Of a stretch of 23,562 nucleotides of DNA, positions 6,580 through 14,283 are shown one piece after another. Both the position numbers and the translations under genes were made by a program. This stretch comes from DASTDH01 sp041167675 (GTDB lineage: Bacteria; Verrucomicrobiota; Verrucomicrobiia; Chthoniobacterales; JAFAMB01): assembly GCA_041167675.1 (NCBI GenBank), contig JBEEIB010000575.1:1-23562 (forward strand), given 5' to 3'. The notes beneath the pieces are model-generated. The model was given only the letters and a program-made list of their open reading frames with translations. It did no database searches and was not told the DNA's origin. Each line of letters opens with the position of its first letter. The first letter of the stretch is position 1.

Positions 6580-8871
6580 ATGGAACGAATCTCAACTGTC
6601 AGTCGAATTGCTTTTCTGGGAGATCATCTTCCACGGCAATGCGGTATCGCTACTTATACAAACGATCTCTGCGAGGCCGTAGCCACGGCATATCCTGAAT
6701 GCCATTCGATTGTGGGCGCTGTGAATGATCGGCCTGAAGGGTATGACTACCCTGCCCGGATCCGTTTTGAAATCGATGAAAAGGAATTGGATTCGTATCG
6801 CAGGGCAGCGGACTTCCTGAACATCAATAACATCGAGGTGGTTTCGGTTCAGCACGAATTCGGTATCTACGGCGGTGTCGCTGGCAGCCATCTTCTTGCC
6901 TTTCTCCGCGACGTGAACATGCCAGTGGTAACGACTCTGCATACGCTGTTGCGCGAACCGACCAAGGATCAACGCGCTGTGATGAAACAGCTTGATGAAC
7001 TCTCGAGTCGATTCATCGTCATGGCGGAACGGGGACACCGGCTTCTGGAAGAGGTCTATGAAGTGTCTAGTCAGAAGATCGATGTGATTCCCCATGGCGC
7101 TCCAGATACGCCTTTTATTGATCCGAGTTTCTACAAAGACCAGTTTGGAGTGGAGGGAAAAACGGTGCTGCTCACGTTTGGGCTACTCTCTCCCAACAAA
7201 GGGATTGAATTTGTTATAGAGGCGTTGCCCAAAATCTTGGAAAGCCATCCGAACGTTGTCTACATCGTACTCGGCGCGACCCATCCGAACCTCATCGCGC
7301 GGGAAGGCGAATCTTATCGGTTGAAACTCGAACGCCTGGCCCACGACCGGCAGGTCACGCGTAACGTCATCTTTTACAACCGCTTCGTGACGATGGAGGA
7401 ACTGAACGAATTTATTGGCGCAGCCGATATCTATATCACGCCCTACCTCAACGAATCACAAATTACTTCAGGCACGCTGGCTTTCACTTTTGCTGCCGGG
7501 AAGGCGGTGGTCTCAACACCTTATTGGCACGCACAGGAGTTGCTGGCCGACGGCCGCGGCCTTTTTGTGCCATTTTCCAGTTCCGAAGCGATTACGGAGG
7601 CGGTAAACCGACTACTCTCCGAACCGGCCCTCATGAACGCTACGCGCAAGCGGGCGTGGAAACTCGGTCGGGCAATGATCTGGCCGGTCGTTGCCCAACA
7701 ACACATGGCTAGCTTCGAACGCGCACGCGCAAGCCTCAGCCTGCCACCACGGAAATCGTTTGCGGTGAGGACGCTCGAGAATCGGCCTTATCAATTGCCG
7801 CCATTCAAATTGGATCACCTTTTTCGCATGACGGACGATACCGGAATTTTTCAGCATGCAATCTTCAACGTGCCAAATTATCGGGAAGGTTACTGCATCG
7901 ACGACAACGCTCGAGCCTTTATCCTGACATTACAGTTGGAAGATGCGACCAGCCGAATTTCAAAAGAAGAACTCGACCGGCTCGCCAGCATTTACTTAGC
8001 GTTCATTTGGCACGCTTTTGATCCAAATATTTGCCGGTTCCGGAATTTCATGAGCCATGAGCGACAATGGCTGGAAACGGTAGGATCCGAAGATAGTCAC
8101 GCCCGGGCTCTTTGGGCGACCGGCACAGCTCTAGGCCGCTCGCAGAATGTGGGTCATCGCAATCTCTGCGCCCTCTTATTCCAACAAGGACTTCCGGTGG
8201 TCGAGCAGTTCACTTCTCCTCGGGCCTGGGCCTTCGCTCTGCTCGCGATCCAAGAATATCTTCGATCATTTTCTGGCGATCGAACGGTGAATCAACTCCG
8301 CGATCTGCTCACTGACCGATTGGTCGGACTCTTCCGGGCTAATGCATCGGAAGATTGGCCCTGGTTCGAGCCAATAGCAACCTACGACAACGCAAGATTG
8401 TCCCAGGCACTGATCTTAAGCGGTTACTGGACCTCACGTGGAGAGGTTTTCCAGATTGGCCTGAAATCGCTTCGGTGGTTGGTTGGAGTTCAGACAACGG
8501 AGACCGGGCATTTCGCCCCGATCGGTTGCAATGGTTTTCGCCCCCGAAACGGCAGCCCTGCGCGGTTCGATCAGCAGCCGATTGAAGCCAACGCCATGAT
8601 TGCCGCCTGTCTGGAAGCCTACGGGCTCACCGGAGATAGTTTTTGGCATTTGGCCGCCCGGCGTTGTTTCGAGTGGTTTCTTGGACGCAATGATCTCGGA
8701 CTATCATTGTACGACTCCGGCACCGGTGGTTGCTGCGATGCGCTGCATTCCGATCGCTTGAACCAAAACCAAGGTGCCGAATCAAGCCTCGCATTCTTCC
8801 TCTCGTTGGCTGAAATGACGCGGGCGGAAACTAGCTTCTACCGCGAAGCCCAGAAATTAGGTGCAACTTGA
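6580..8871 (+). CDS. Glycosyltransferase family 4 fused to a C-terminal helical (alpha/alpha-toroid-like) domain
   Basis: About 763 residues. The first ~390 form a GT-B glycosyltransferase: an N-terminal FLGDHLPRQCGIATYTNDLC with the VQHEFGIYGG acceptor loop, then the nucleotide-sugar domain starting GLLSPNKGIEFVIEALPKI (near residue 200) and a donor-binding block FAAGKAVVSTPYWHAQELLA (about 305-325). From ~400 a second domain begins with GYCIDDNARAFILTLQL. It is rich in aromatic helices (TYDNARLSQALILSGYW; RRCFEWFLGRNDLG) and resembles six-hairpin glycosidase-like toroids. The protein is cytoplasmic and probably transfers sugar, perhaps mannose, to an acceptor. ATG at 6580 is preferred to GTG at 6574; neither has a good ribosome site. 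It overlaps the GH130 gene by four bases, so the two should act together. Confidence 0.85.
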   Translation: MERISTVSRIAFLGDHLPRQCGIATYTNDLCEAVATAYPECHSIVGAVNDRPEGYDYPARIRFEIDEKELDSYRRAADFLNINNIEVVSVQHEFGIYGGVAGSHLLAFLRDVNMPVVTTLHTLLREPTKDQRAVMKQLDELSSRFIVMAERGHRLLEEVYEVSSQKIDVIPHGAPDTPFIDPSFYKDQFGVEGKTVLLTFGLLSPNKGIEFVIEALPKILESHPNVVYIVLGATHPNLIAREGESYRLKLERLAHDRQVTRNVIFYNRFVTMEELNEFIGAADIYITPYLNESQITSGTLAFTFAAGKAVVSTPYWHAQELLADGRGLFVPFSSSEAITEAVNRLLSEPALMNATRKRAWKLGRAMIWPVVAQQHMASFERARASLSLPPRKSFAVRTLENRPYQLPPFKLDHLFRMTDDTGIFQHAIFNVPNYREGYCIDDNARAFILTLQLEDATSRISKEELDRLASIYLAFIWHAFDPNICRFRNFMSHERQWLETVGSEDSHARALWATGTALGRSQNVGHRNLCALLFQQGLPVVEQFTSPRAWAFALLAIQEYLRSFSGDRTVNQLRDLLTDRLVGLFRANASEDWPWFEPIATYDNARLSQALILSGYWTSRGEVFQIGLKSLRWLVGVQTTETGHFAPIGCNGFRPRNGSPARFDQQPIEANAMIAACLEAYGLTGDSFWHLAARRCFEWFLGRNDLGLSLYDSGTGGCCDALHSDRLNQNQGAESSLAFFLSLAEMTRAETSFYREAQKLGAT

Positions 8872-10319
8872 ATTTCGAATCGACCGGCATTCACTTGCAG
8901 CCGGATCCACGTCGCGTCTTGATTCGCCCGTTCGTTCCGATAAAGCCCGGACAAATCTCCAGCATCATCAATCGCGTGCTTGGGCTGAGCGAGGAGGAAA
9001 CGTCAAGGGAGCTTGCTCGCGTTCGTACCGAATTTAGCGATAAGCATCCTGACAGCGAGGAATTGTGGTTCCGGCAATTCGAAAGAGTCCAGGTGCACGT
9101 TGAACCCAAGCAAGCGGTTTCGGAAATTCGCCGCCTGCTGATCGGGGCGACCTTCACTGGAGAATACGCGTTTGAAGCCGTAGCCCTTTTTAATCCATCG
9201 ATCGTGCCGCATCCGGATCAGTCTGGAGTTTCCAAAGACGAACTTCGTTTTGTCCTCAGCCTGAGGGGGGTTGGGGAAGGACACATTTCATCGCTTGGAT
9301 TCCGCACTGGCGTCATACGATCGGATCACTCCATTCAATTAGAGAAAATCTCCCTTTTAGCGCGAGTTCCCGAGCTCGAATCCAATCCGACATTTCCGAG
9401 GCGGCTTTTTTTGGAAAAGCTGAATGGCTTGGGAATGGGAGATGGTTGGTCGGGATCAATGATGAAGCGGCTCGACGATCCATTCACTCTCGCCGAATTG
9501 AATGAGGCTCTACCGCAGGTTATCCCAATTCAGGAACGGGTTCCGGAAGCATTTCAGCGTACGATGGCATGCGTGCACTGGCTCGCGGAGTCAAACTACG
9601 AGGTCCGTTTTCATTCATCCGTGCCGATGTCGGAACGTGTCCTCTTTCCTTTATCCGCGAATGAAAGGAATGGGCTGGAGGATGCTCGATTCGTGCGATT
9701 TATCAAGCCGGATAAACGCGCGACCTACTATGCAACCTATACCGCCTATGACGGAAGGGCCATTCTTCCCCAGCTACTCGAAACCGACGATTTCTGTTCC
9801 TTTCGGATCCGAACGCTGAATGGCCCGGCGGCGCAAAATAAAGGTATGGCTCTTTTCCCGCGGCGGATCGGCGGACGCTACGCAATGCTCTCCCGCCAAG
9901 ACGACGAAAATATTCTATTGATGTTCTCTGATGATCGGCACTTCTGGAGCGATCCCAAAATCCTGTTGCGACCTGAACAACCGTGGGAACTGGTGAAGCT
10001 GGGCAATTGTGGCTCGCCTATCGAGACCGATGCTGGCTGGTTGGTCCTGACCCATGGAGTCGGTCCACTGCGAAAATATTGTATCGGGGCTGCCTTACTC
10101 GACTTAGAGGATCCCTTTCGGATCCTCGGGCGACTCACCGAACCGCTTTTGCAACCTGACGAAGAGAACTGGCAAGGCTATGTGCCAAACGTCGTCTACA
10201 GCTGCGGCGCATTAACTCATAACGGCCGCCTCGTTCTTCCTTACGCGAACAACGATACATCTTCTAAAATAGTAACAATCCGGCTGAAGGATCTCATCGA
10301 TAAACTTCTGCAGCGCTAG
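8868..10319 (+). CDS. GH130 family glycosidase / mannoside phosphorylase
   Basis: A 483-residue five-bladed beta-propeller enzyme of glycoside hydrolase family 130, which cleaves beta-mannosides by phosphorolysis or hydrolysis. Visible signatures are EAVALFNPSIVPHPDQ (first blade, near residue 105), GLEDARFVRF with the expected proton-donor aspartate at about residue 272, YTAYDGRAILPQLLETDDF, and the closing blades GNCGSPIETDAGWLVLTHGV and GRLVLPYANNDTSS. An N-terminal extension of ~100 residues precedes the propeller, as in longer GH130 forms. The start is a TTG at 8868-8870 that overlaps the TGA of the glycosyltransferase gene (TTGA), with a TTAGGTG ribosome site. Translational coupling and a shared substrate are therefore likely. 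Phosphorylase versus hydrolase cannot be settled without checking the phosphate-binding residues. Confidence 0.9.
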   Translation: MNFESTGIHLQPDPRRVLIRPFVPIKPGQISSIINRVLGLSEEETSRELARVRTEFSDKHPDSEELWFRQFERVQVHVEPKQAVSEIRRLLIGATFTGEYAFEAVALFNPSIVPHPDQSGVSKDELRFVLSLRGVGEGHISSLGFRTGVIRSDHSIQLEKISLLARVPELESNPTFPRRLFLEKLNGLGMGDGWSGSMMKRLDDPFTLAELNEALPQVIPIQERVPEAFQRTMACVHWLAESNYEVRFHSSVPMSERVLFPLSANERNGLEDARFVRFIKPDKRATYYATYTAYDGRAILPQLLETDDFCSFRIRTLNGPAAQNKGMALFPRRIGGRYAMLSRQDDENILLMFSDDRHFWSDPKILLRPEQPWELVKLGNCGSPIETDAGWLVLTHGVGPLRKYCIGAALLDLEDPFRILGRLTEPLLQPDEENWQGYVPNVVYSCGALTHNGRLVLPYANNDTSSKIVTIRLKDLIDKLLQR

Positions 10320-10418
10320 ATCAGAGATGGAGTCGAGCGCAATCCGAAACACGCCTTCAATCTCATGCCGCGGTCGCCGCGATCCTGGCCGGTCTCACGT
10401 CCGAGATATCATACCCGT

Positions 10419-11446
10419 TCATTTCCAAACCTTGCGCGCAACCCGCAGATGATTGCCGCCCATGATTTTTGCGACATCGACCTCAGTGTACCCAAGTCTC
10501 GACAATGCTTGCGCGATTTCCGGTAGTTGCTCCGGCGTCGCAAAAGCAGGGACAGAATCGTAACCGCTGCCAACAGGAAAACTGTCCGCATCGACGCGAG
10601 CATTTCCTTCAGCTCGACTTGATCAAAAACGTAGTCGAGCCCAATACCAACATGGTCGACTCCGATCAGCGAAACCGCATAATCGATGTATCGAACCAGA
10701 TTCTCCGTCCGCACATCATTATTGCCAAGAAATAGTCCAACACCATTGATCCCAACGACGCCGCTCGTTGCGGCACAAGCTCGCATCAGCTCATCATCGA
10801 TATTGCGTGGGTGATCGCAGAGTTTCTTCGGATTTGAATGCGAAAAGATTACCGGATTATGCGAGCAGGCCATCACGTCAAGACTGGTACGCCGACCAGT
10901 GTGAGAGCAGCACGCCACCATTCCTACTCGCTGCATCTCGTCCACGACGTAACGACCAAATTTCGTCAGACCTTTATCCTCCGCATCGTGACAACCAGCA
11001 CCCACCAGATTGCCTCGATTATAGGCCATTAGCATCCAGCGCACACCCAAATCGTAGTACATGGATATAAGGCTGAGTTGATCCCCGATCGCGCCAGCGC
11101 CTTCGATATCAAATGTAATAGCGAGCTTGCGTTCCCGCACTGCTTGTTCGATATCGGCAACGCTTCGTACTAGGCGATATGCATCCATTCGCAGGCTGAC
11201 CCATCGACGGAATTGAGCGATCATGCGGAGATGTTGTTCGATCGTTTGTTCTCCAAATCCAACGTTCAACGTCACGACTTGAACATTAGCCCGGCAGTAC
11301 CGTTCGAGTTGCGGAAGAAAACTCTCGTCCAACGGTCGCAAGGGCATACAACTGTGATTGTCCCAAAATAGGCGACCGTCGATCAGTGCCGCCTCCGAAT
11401 CAGCATGCTCGCTCATAAAGCTGTATAGCTCACTTGCCTGGCCCAC
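10419..11446 (-). pseudogene. M19 membrane dipeptidase family protein, broken by a single-base frameshift
   Basis: The zinc peptidase M19 (renal dipeptidase) framework is clear: DNHSCMPLRP near the start (in place of the usual HxD), AITFDIEGAGAI, VACCSHTGRRTS, VIFSHSNPKKLCDHPRNIDD and HVGIGLDYVFD supply the metal and substrate residues. After LKEMLAS (about 10600) the frame becomes nonsense. In the other minus-strand frame the expected end appears: ADSFPVGSGYDSVPAF, then ATPEQLPEIAQALSRLGYTE, then GGNHLRVARKVW, stopping at 10419. One missing base near 10584-10606 explains this. If the base is truly missing, the protein ends in a wrong ~55-residue tail (stop at 10409). These enzymes hydrolyse dipeptides or D-amino-acid derivatives. 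The GTG at 11446 is the first start; an ATG ten codons later is equally possible. Confidence 0.85.
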
Positions 11447-11583
11447 TGAAATGAAGATTTCCGACGTCGAAAGGCGTCGAGTCTACCGCGATCAGAGGGC
11501 GAGGAATGCTTCTGATAAACTTTTCCAAGGCGTGCCGGTGGGCCAGCAAGTGACCGCATCTTAGCAACAAGGCCTCGAGCCGC

Positions 11584-11838
11584 TCACGGTAGTCCCGGCA
11601 ACGAGGCGAAGAACTCAAGCAGCGAAGCAAAGAGGCTGCCTGCTAGCACGAAATAGGCAATACTGCTGGCCAAATCGTTCTCGGCACGGTTCACCAGACG
11701 GGGCCGGCTCAGCTCGGGAAGTCTCTTGCCGCCCTGGTCATTGAAGCGGCGCACGGACGTCAGGGTGTTACCGTACGGCGCATACATCCAAATCGCGCGA
11801 TCGAAACCTATTACTGTGTTTCTCGATTCATTTTTCAT
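11584..11838 (-). CDS. Small protein with C-terminal hydrophobic segment, unknown function
   Basis: An 84-residue protein I cannot assign. It begins MKNESRNTVIGFDRAIWMYA, has a polar middle containing RRFNDQGGKRLPEL, and ends in a strongly hydrophobic stretch, SSIAYFVLAGSLFASLLEFF, which could be a tail anchor or single membrane helix. AGGAG lies four bases upstream of the ATG at 11838. A second in-frame ATG at 11850 overlaps the TGA of the VOC gene (ATGA), so coupling with that gene is likely either way. The position between a VOC protein and an M19 dipeptidase suggests a shared operon. Conserved neighbours in other genomes would be needed to support a real function. Confidence 0.5.
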   Translation of the reverse strand: MKNESRNTVIGFDRAIWMYAPYGNTLTSVRRFNDQGGKRLPELSRPRLVNRAENDLASSIAYFVLAGSLFASLLEFFASLPGLP

Positions 11839-11846
11839 ATATCTCC

Positions 11847-12236
11847 TCATTTCTGTCGATGGACGACTTCAAGACGGTTTCCGCTCGGATCATCAAAGAA
11901 CACGGCGTAATACGTCTCGTTGTATTCGGGGTTAGAAAGCGCGCCTTCGATGTTTTTGGCTCCGGCCCGCTGAATAATCTCAGCCACACGATCGACTTCG
12001 GCTGACGAGTTCACCCAGAAGGCGATGCGGGTGCCGTTTGGCTGGTGGTTCGGATCCTCGGTAAATCCGAAAAATGGTTTTGAGGGAAAGGTTCCCAAAG
12101 CGGAATTACCTCTCCACTCTTCTCCTTCCCACTGTTCGGTGAAACCAATGGCTGGGAGAAACGCTCGATAAAACTCGGTCGCATCACCGAGTTCTCGGAC
12201 CCGAAGGTCAATATGGCTAAAGGGGTTAAGGCTCAT
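11847..12236 (-). CDS. VOC (glyoxalase/bleomycin-resistance fold) family protein
   Basis: A 129-residue protein of the vicinal oxygen chelate superfamily. It opens with NPFSHIDLRVRELGDATEFY, the first beta-alpha-beta unit with the first metal-site His. It continues with TRIAFWVNSSAEVDRVAEII and closes with YYAVFFDDPSGNRLEVVHR, where the glutamate of 'RLEV' is the usual last metal ligand. Such proteins are small metal-dependent lyases, dioxygenases or antibiotic-binding proteins in the cytoplasm; the specific reaction is not predictable. The ATG at 12236 is chosen over the longer upstream frame because AAGGT lies at the right distance and the fold starts just after it. The start region lies inside one of two palindromic repeats shared with the divergent CGNR regulator gene. 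Confidence 0.85.
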   Translation of the reverse strand: MSLNPFSHIDLRVRELGDATEFYRAFLPAIGFTEQWEGEEWRGNSALGTFPSKPFFGFTEDPNHQPNGTRIAFWVNSSAEVDRVAEIIQRAGAKNIEGALSNPEYNETYYAVFFDDPSGNRLEVVHRQK

Positions 12237-12240
12237 TATA

Positions 12241-12269
12241 TTACCTTCAAATTGACGTTTTGATGGTAA
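12241..12269. promoter_or_regulatory. Candidate operator 1 in the VOC/CGNR divergent promoter
   Basis: TTACCTTCAA (12241-12250) and TTGATGGTAA (12260-12269) form an imperfect inverted repeat (one mismatch) with a 9-base spacer. A near copy lies 47 bases away at 12288-12316. It overlaps the ribosome site of the VOC gene, so a bound protein could block its expression. Confidence 0.5.
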
Positions 12270-12279
12270 CAAGGTAGCG

Positions 12280-12299
12280 CTTGAATCCTACCATTCAAG
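12280..12299. promoter_or_regulatory. CTTGAA-N8-TTCAAG inverted repeat between the two operators
   Basis: CTTGAA at 12280-12285 and TTCAAG at 12294-12299 are exact reverse complements with an 8-base spacer. It partly overlaps operator 2. It may be a further half-site arrangement of the same protein or simply part of the repeat. Confidence 0.35.
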
Positions 12300-12316
12300 T
12301 GATATTTTGATGGTAA
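12288..12316. promoter_or_regulatory. Candidate operator 2 in the VOC/CGNR divergent promoter
   Basis: CTACCATTCAA followed after 8 bases by TTGATGGTAA (12307-12316). The right half is identical to that of operator 1, with a 12-base exact direct repeat TTTTGATGGTAA at 12258-12269 and 12305-12316. It ends just before the preferred start of the CGNR gene at 12325, a good place for autoregulation. Confidence 0.5.
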
Positions 12317-12324
12317 TAAAGAAA

Positions 12325-12945
12325 ATGTCGGAGATTCTTAAGCCATTCGAGTTTATTGCCGGTGCGCTCTGCCTTGATTTCGTAAATACCGTGGGTTCAC
12401 ACGGTTTTGAGCAGGCAAGAGAGAAATTGCCTACCTATTCCGACCTGATTCGCTGGAGCAAGGAGGCAAGCCTCATTGACGACGGCAAGGCACTTGAGCT
12501 CCTCGCCTTTTCGGAGGCCAACCCGAGCGGGGCGTCGAAGGTTCTGGAAGAAGCGAGAGGATTCCGTGAAACGCTTTTCCGCATATTTGGGACGCTGCAG
12601 CGTAAACAGTCGCCTGACCCGAGCGATCTTGCTGCTTTAAATAAAGCGCTATGGAAATTCCCAATTCGACTGGAAGTCCGCTCCAAGGGTGACGATTTCT
12701 GCTGCTCGCGAGAAATCGCGCAAATCACCGATGAATGGCCGCTTGCCCCGGTTGCTTGGTCAGCAGCTGACCTGCTGGTTTCGGATCAGGTGCACCAAGT
12801 CCGCCAGTGTGCCGACGCCACGTGCGGATGGCTTTTTGTCGACACTTCGAAAAACCACAGTCGACGTTGGTGCTCGATGGGGGATTGCGGCAGCCAGGCA
12901 AAAGCGAGACGATATTACCAACGCAAGAAGAAGATGAATCGATGA
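12325..12945 (+). CDS. CGNR zinc-finger / ABATE domain transcriptional regulator
   Basis: About 206 residues. The N-terminal part carries the ABATE-domain signature FIAGALCLDFVNTVGSHGFE. The C-terminal ~45 residues form the treble-clef CGNR zinc finger: QCADATCGWLFVDTSKNHSR, then RRWCSMGDCGSQAKARRYYQ. The four cysteines are present, but the name-giving C-G-N-R reads C-G-S-Q here. Proteins of this family are believed to bind DNA as stress-related regulators. The gene diverges from the VOC gene, and twin palindromes lie between them, so it probably controls both its own operon and the minus-strand genes. ATG at 12325 fits the family start best; ATG at 12310 and TTG at 12307 are alternatives. 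The stop overlaps the next ATG (ATGA). Confidence 0.85.
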   Translation: MSEILKPFEFIAGALCLDFVNTVGSHGFEQAREKLPTYSDLIRWSKEASLIDDGKALELLAFSEANPSGASKVLEEARGFRETLFRIFGTLQRKQSPDPSDLAALNKALWKFPIRLEVRSKGDDFCCSREIAQITDEWPLAPVAWSAADLLVSDQVHQVRQCADATCGWLFVDTSKNHSRRWCSMGDCGSQAKARRYYQRKKKMNR

Positions 12946-13578
12946 GCGGAAAGAAAAACCGTCATCTTTCGGGGCGAGAAAAGTCTAGCGACCGTCCTGC
13001 CCAACATCATACCGATCTGTCCGTCTATCCTCTTACCCCTGATCATTGGGATGACTTCGAAGTGCTTTTTGGTCCTCGCGGTGCCTGTGCTGGATGCTGG
13101 TGCATGTGGTGGCGTCTCACGTCACACGAATTTCGGGAAGGTGCTGGCACAGCTAATCGTGACAAGTTTCGAGAATGCATCCGAGAACCAACTCCGCCCG
13201 GTGTGTTGGCCTATCGAGGTCAGGTGGCTGTCGGTTGGTGCGCTGTCGCTCCGCGCGAGAAGTATCGACGGCTCGCCTCCTCGCGTACCCTGCAGCCGAT
13301 CGATGATACTCCCGTCTTGGGCTATTACTTGTTTATACGTGGCCAAAGGCGATCGTCGGCAGGGACTCACGAGGCAGTTGATCGAAGCAGCCTGCGTTTT
13401 CGCTTCCAGTTTTGGCGCGTCAGCGGTAGAAGCTTACCCTCGGGTCTCTCCAGATAAACCGTCGAATCCATTGGCTCTTTATACCGGCACAGAGGGGTCA
13501 TTTACGCGTGCTGGATTTCATGTGGTCGCAACGCCTACCCCGGTTCGTCGCATCATGCGGAAACAGATGTCGCTATGA
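12942..13578 (+). pseudogene. GNAT family N-acetyltransferase, broken by a one-base insertion
   Basis: The gene starts at the ATG at 12942, overlapping the CGNR stop, so it is translationally coupled. The first part reads DHWDDFEVLFGPRGACAGCW, then CMWWRLTSHEF, then VGWCAVAPREKYRRL, characteristic of a GNAT subfamily. After IDDTPV the frame fails; the next frame continues with WAITCLYVAKGDRRQGLTRQ (acetyl-CoA loop RRQGL), then EAYPRVSPD, and ends RRIMRKQMSL at 13578. Deleting one T in CCCGTCTTGG (13311-13320) restores an intact protein of about 211 residues. If the base is real, the encoded protein loses the CoA-binding half. Members acetylate unknown small-molecule or protein amines. The position suggests it shares regulation with the CGNR gene. 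Confidence 0.8.
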
Positions 13579-13642
13579 GTCCTAGTGTAATTATGACTTC
13601 TTTCGGAAGGAGGGCCTCCGCGCGAAAAGCCTCGATTAAACG

Positions 13643-13669
13643 AAAAAAGCGCCACCTTCTGGCGGCGCT
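13643..13669 (-). terminator. Rho-independent terminator of the 13702-14127 gene
   Basis: Read on the minus strand, AGCGCCGCC and GGTGGCGCT form a 9-bp stem (one G-U pair) with the loop AGAA, directly followed by a run of T. It sits about 30 bases past the stop codon. This is the best terminator in the window. Confidence 0.8.
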
Positions 13670-13701
13670 CGTTTCGATGATTCGGACAGAAGAATTTTCT
13701 G

Positions 13702-14127
13702 TTAGTCCTTTCGTTCAACCTTAACCTTTTGGCCCGTCTGCCGATCCAGATAGATCTCCTTATCGCCCTTCTTCTCGATCAGCTGGTAACGGGGCAAATC
13801 TTGTTGCACCCGCTCATAGGTGACGACCTGTTGCTCAGCCGGTTCAGTTGTGGTGGTCGTAGTCACCGTCGAGCTCGGAGCTTGTACCATCGTGCCGCTT
13901 TCGTTTACGTAGACGACTCTGGTCCCCTCGCTCTGGCGCACCGTCACCGCATAAATTCCACCATCTTGGCGAACAACGCGGGTCACAGCGGTAGCACCAG
14001 GGATATGAGTTTCTCGGATCACCGTGGTTTGAATCGGTTGAGGTAGGGTCGTGAACTCAATCTCATCCGCACGAGCAAGCGCACCAAGAGACAAGGTCAG
14101 TGTTAGTAATGCAACGTATGTTTTCAT
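13702..14127 (-). CDS. Secreted protein of unknown function
   Basis: A 141-residue protein with a clear signal peptide, MKTYVALLTLTLSLGALARA, with likely cleavage after ARA (~21). The mature part begins with LPQPIQTTVIRETHIPGATA, then a beta-rich repeat (VVRQDGGIYAVTVRQSEGTR) that looks like a PepSY/BLIP-type small domain. A threonine-rich linker (VTTTTTTEPAE) follows, and then a charged C-terminal strand set ending DRQTGQKVKVERKD. A periplasmic location is likely; no function can be stated. An AGAGGC ribosome site precedes the ATG, and a strong terminator follows the stop, so it is a single-gene transcript. PepSY resemblance is only suggestive. Confidence 0.8.
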   Translation of the reverse strand: MKTYVALLTLTLSLGALARADEIEFTTLPQPIQTTVIRETHIPGATAVTRVVRQDGGIYAVTVRQSEGTRVVYVNESGTMVQAPSSTVTTTTTTEPAEQQVVTYERVQQDLPRYQLIEKKGDKEIYLDRQTGQKVKVERKD

Positions 14128-14283
14128 AGTGCCTCTGTATTATGAAGCGTTATTGATCGCCTCATACCCTTCCGACGGATGTATCGCCAGGTCTTCGACC
14201 GGTGAATAACTCCCAATCTCCTGAGTCGACACCTGTTGCTAATCCTTCCAGCGGGTTAACTGCACCGCGCTCCGATCTATGAT

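Noticed and set aside
10369..10381. CGCGG-TCG-CCGCG hairpin as terminator for the GH130 gene
   Set aside because: Stem of only five pairs with no T-run on either strand.
10469..11070. Plus-strand frames opposite the M19 gene
   Set aside because: The minus strand carries all M19 motifs; the opposite frames show no natural protein features.
11430..11630. 66-codon minus-strand frame between the small membrane protein and M19 genes
   Set aside because: No ribosome site, no family, and it overlaps the starts and ends of better-supported genes.
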